A stretch of DNA of 23,891 bases from CAYFMH01 sp964344775 (GTDB lineage: Bacteria; Patescibacteriota; Gracilibacteria; UBA4473): positions 1-23,891 of the forward strand of contig CAYFOO010000017.1 in the NCBI GenBank assembly GCA_964344775.1, written 5' to 3'. Position 1 is the first letter of the stretch. Each line of letters opens with the position of its first letter. Under the pieces are notes generated by a model, which was not told the DNA's origin, did no database searches, and saw only the letters and a program-made list of their open reading frames with translations. The translations under genes were made by a program, and so were the position numbers. Positions 22,763 through 23,891 of the stretch are shown piece by piece.

Positions 22763-22796
22763 GTGGCTCCTCATGACGTGTAGTTGCAGGAGGCAC
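22763..22796 (-). promoter_or_regulatory. Shine-Dalgarno site within a predicted sequestering hairpin
   Basis: On the minus strand GTGCCTCCT (22796-22788) can pair with AGGAGCCAC (22771-22763), one mismatch, loop 16 bases. The 3' arm contains the AGGAG used by the ATG at 22759, so pairing would hide the ribosome site. Confidence 0.45.
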
Positions 22797-22935
22797 AAGA
22801 CGGATCCTTTCCGTTTATCTTTTTGTCACTTGAAATGTCAAAGAACACCAGATGCGTTTGCTGCAACGGTATTCTCTTCTTTTTCGTCATAGCTCGAAGA
22901 CAAACGAAAAGAATCCGCTGTGCAGACTTGGTTTA

Positions 22936-22964
22936 TTGATAGAGATGGTTTTTTGGATTGTCAA
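22936..22964 (-). promoter_or_regulatory. Putative promoter of the 22759 gene
   Basis: On the minus strand TTGACA (22964-22959), 17 bases, TATCAA (22941-22936). It implies a leader of about 170 bases before the ATG. Confidence 0.48.
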
Positions 22965-23078
22965 ATTTCCTATTTTTTTAAAATCCATTTATACTTCTTC
23001 TTGATGCCCAAGTTCCTTTTCGACAAAAACAAAATCATGGCCGAGCAAGAAATTTTGCTTTACTCCTTCTTTTAATGA

Positions 23079-23095
23079 GTTATTATTGAAATAAC
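23079..23095. promoter_or_regulatory. Palindrome abutting the DUF433-like start, possible operator
   Basis: GTTATT-ATTGA-AATAAC ends one base before the ATG at 23097. Antitoxin genes are often autoregulated through such palindromes; the role here is inference. Confidence 0.35.
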
Positions 23096-23096
23096 A

Positions 23097-23330
23097 ATGA
23101 ATTATAAAGAAATTATTACGGTAGAATCTGGAAAAAGAGGTGGTAAGCCTTGTATTCGAGGGATGCGGATTACGGTTTATGACATCTTAAAAATGCTCAC
23201 GCTCAGTCGAGTCTTTTTGACTCGACGTAATTTCAGTACTCAGAGGCACCAAATCCTTGATAGGGGTAACGATTTTGGTTCTTTTTGTTATAAAATCCTT
23301 GATCAAGGTAAGAAAAATATACCATTTTGA
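23097..23330 (+). pseudogene. Truncated DUF433-family antitoxin-like gene
   Basis: Residues 1-34 (ITVESGKRGGKPCIRGMRITVYDILKML) match the start of DUF433 proteins (GGKPxIxGTRIxVxxIL), small helix-turn-helix antitoxins of toxin-antitoxin pairs, usually about 70-80 residues long. From about codon 35 the family sequence stops. The frame runs into a dispersed stem-loop repeat (23200-23225), then into the 42-bp tandem array, ending with unrelated residues. The second half of the domain is missing and no toxin gene follows, so this is best read as a gene broken by a repeat insertion or deletion. A palindrome directly before the start could be the old operator. Confidence 0.68.
23200..23225 (+). repeat. 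Dispersed repeat, copy 2 (first copy at 7223-7248)
   Basis: Perfect GTCGAGTC-TTTTT-GACTCGAC stem-loop preceded by CGCTCA. It agrees with the copy at 7223-7248 (opposite strand) in 25 of 26 bases. It marks the point where the DUF433 similarity ends. Confidence 0.8.
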
Positions 23331-23548
23331 TATACAATCCTTGGTAGGAGTAAGCTTTTTGCACCTTTTTTGCACCAAAACCTTACTATGTGCAAGACTT
23401 TTGCACCATTTTGGTACAAAAGTCTTGGTGGGGATAAGGAATTACGTCGAAAAAGTAGTAAAATGCTCGACAAGGGTAAGGATTTTGTTCCTTTTTATAA
23501 CTAAAAGCTTGGTAGTACTAAGCTTTTTATTGCATTTCCGCATTTTCA
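23255..23548. repeat. Seven-unit tandem array with an exact 42-bp period
   Basis: Units begin at 23255, 23297, 23339, 23381, 23423, 23465 and 23507, always 42 bases apart. Each has a conserved 15-base head (consensus CCTTGGTAGGGGTAA) followed by a 27-base body that is an imperfect dyad of the form GATTTTGGTACC-TTT-GGTACAAAATC; in unit 4 the stem reaches 12 of 13 pairs. A weaker unit may precede at 23213. The last body overlaps the end of the neighbouring gene. Both strands have a frame reading 14-residue repeats (plus: KSLVGV...; minus: LTPIKDF...), the minus one with a stop at 23442. Confidence 0.8.
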
Positions 23549-23891
23549 ACTTGATCCGGTACTGTTTTTTGTGCCTTTTTTACTCGCCAGGGCATAAAGG
23601 CGAGTAAAATTTCTCGATCTTCGTGAAAAATCCCCTCTAAAGCATTCGATACCTCATGATACAGATCATCGATGAGGTCTTCTTTTTTGAGAAATTCTTC
23701 TTTTGAAGTATCTACTTTTTGATGAATATCGAGAATCGCAGCTTTGGCATCTCGATATACTTTGATTGCCACGGATAGGTTGGCACTACTTACTTTTGGG
23801 ACATCGGTAAACTCGGCTTCATTACTCGAGAGCCAGTTAGGATTAGTAACAAAATAACTTCCCACAAAGAATAAAAAAAAGTATACTGAGA
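23527..23891 (-). CDS. Uncharacterised protein, C-terminal part (runs off right edge)
   Basis: The frame is open to the window edge, so the true start lies outside; a GTG at 23865 is probably not the start because hydrophobic residues (VYFFLFFVGSYF) continue upstream, looking like a membrane or signal segment. The visible 121 residues then read as a soluble helical domain: VPKVSSANLSVAIKVYRDAKAAILDIHQKV, EEFLKKEDLIDDLYHEVSNALEGIF, and a basic tail. No family is recognised. The stop codon lies inside the last body of the 42-bp array, so the array touches the gene's 3' end; no separate terminator is visible. Confidence 0.6.
   Translation of the reverse strand, partial: SVYFFLFFVGSYFVTNPNWLSSNEAEFTDVPKVSSANLSVAIKVYRDAKAAILDIHQKVDTSKEEFLKKEDLIDDLYHEVSNALEGIFHEDREILLAFMPWRVKKAQKTVPDQVENAEMQ

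Larger units (their letters stand above)
22799..23096. other. Divergent intergenic region
   Basis: About 300 bases. It holds the minus-strand promoter and long leader of the 22759 gene and, on the plus strand, a palindrome directly in front of the DUF433-like start. Beyond these I see nothing recognisable. Confidence 0.45.

Noticed and set aside
23255..23548. CRISPR array
   Set aside because: Spacing is regular, but the repeated head is only 15 bases and diverges between units, and the 27-base bodies are related dyads rather than unique spacers. No cas genes are present.
23257..23607. Plus-strand frame through the 42-bp array as a gene
   Set aside because: It has only a TTG start, overlaps the 3' end of the minus-strand gene, and has no start signals. 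Kept only as an observation that the array is open in this frame.
1..23891. UGA recoded as glycine (code 25)
   Set aside because: Genes end sensibly at UGA (e.g. SIMPL gene at 946-948), and conserved glycines use GGN codons, so the standard code suffices.

Overview
The window looks like a chromosomal segment of a Patescibacteria/CPR bacterium. I lean towards a Peregrinibacteria-like lineage, but that is inference from gene style only. The genes are AT-rich, mostly uncharacterised and often secreted or membrane-bound. There is a 3590-residue surface protein with C-terminal SLH domains. Most start codons lack a Shine-Dalgarno sequence and instead follow A/T-rich leaders. Reading frames close normally with the standard code, so the UGA=Gly code of Gracilibacteria/Absconditabacteria is not needed. 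No rRNA, tRNA or CRISPR was found.

Layout: the left edge holds the first 29 codons of a phosphoketolase (minus strand), divergent from a secreted SIMPL-domain protein (202-948). A minus-strand block at 3023-949 carries an ECF sigma factor, a three-TM protein whose start abuts the sigma stop codon (probable anti-sigma/sensor partner), and a REP-associated tyrosine transposase (RAYT). After a 600-base gene-free stretch come a secreted duplicated-repeat protein (4236-3628), an Mrs2/CorA-type Mg2+ channel (4471-5376), a small cytoplasmic protein, a 75-residue lipoprotein, a 163-residue cytoplasmic protein and a secreted protein (8099-7476). Three minus-strand genes then follow (small coiled coil, SNase-fold nuclease, holin-like membrane protein). 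The S-layer-type giant fills 21226-10454. To its right lie a GC-rich membrane gene with the only clear Shine-Dalgarno site, a truncated DUF433 antitoxin-like gene, an exact-period 42-bp tandem array, and the C-terminal part of a further protein that runs off the right edge.

The most distinctive feature is the density of small palindromic and mobile repeats around the RAYT gene. A GTAG-headed 29-base palindrome is translated inside the RAYT gene itself. Other repeats are translated inside the holin-like protein and in the signal peptide of the lipoprotein. A 203-bp MITE-like element has perfect 15-bp terminal inverted repeats and an 8-bp flanking direct repeat. Related stem-loops occur at distant places in the window. 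Two helically phased tandem repeats (about 21.7 bp near 10.2-10.36 kb; exactly 42 bp near 23.25-23.55 kb) are not explained by any gene I recognise. Two minus-strand genes have consensus-like promoters placed so that transcription would start at or next to the ATG, suggesting leaderless mRNAs.
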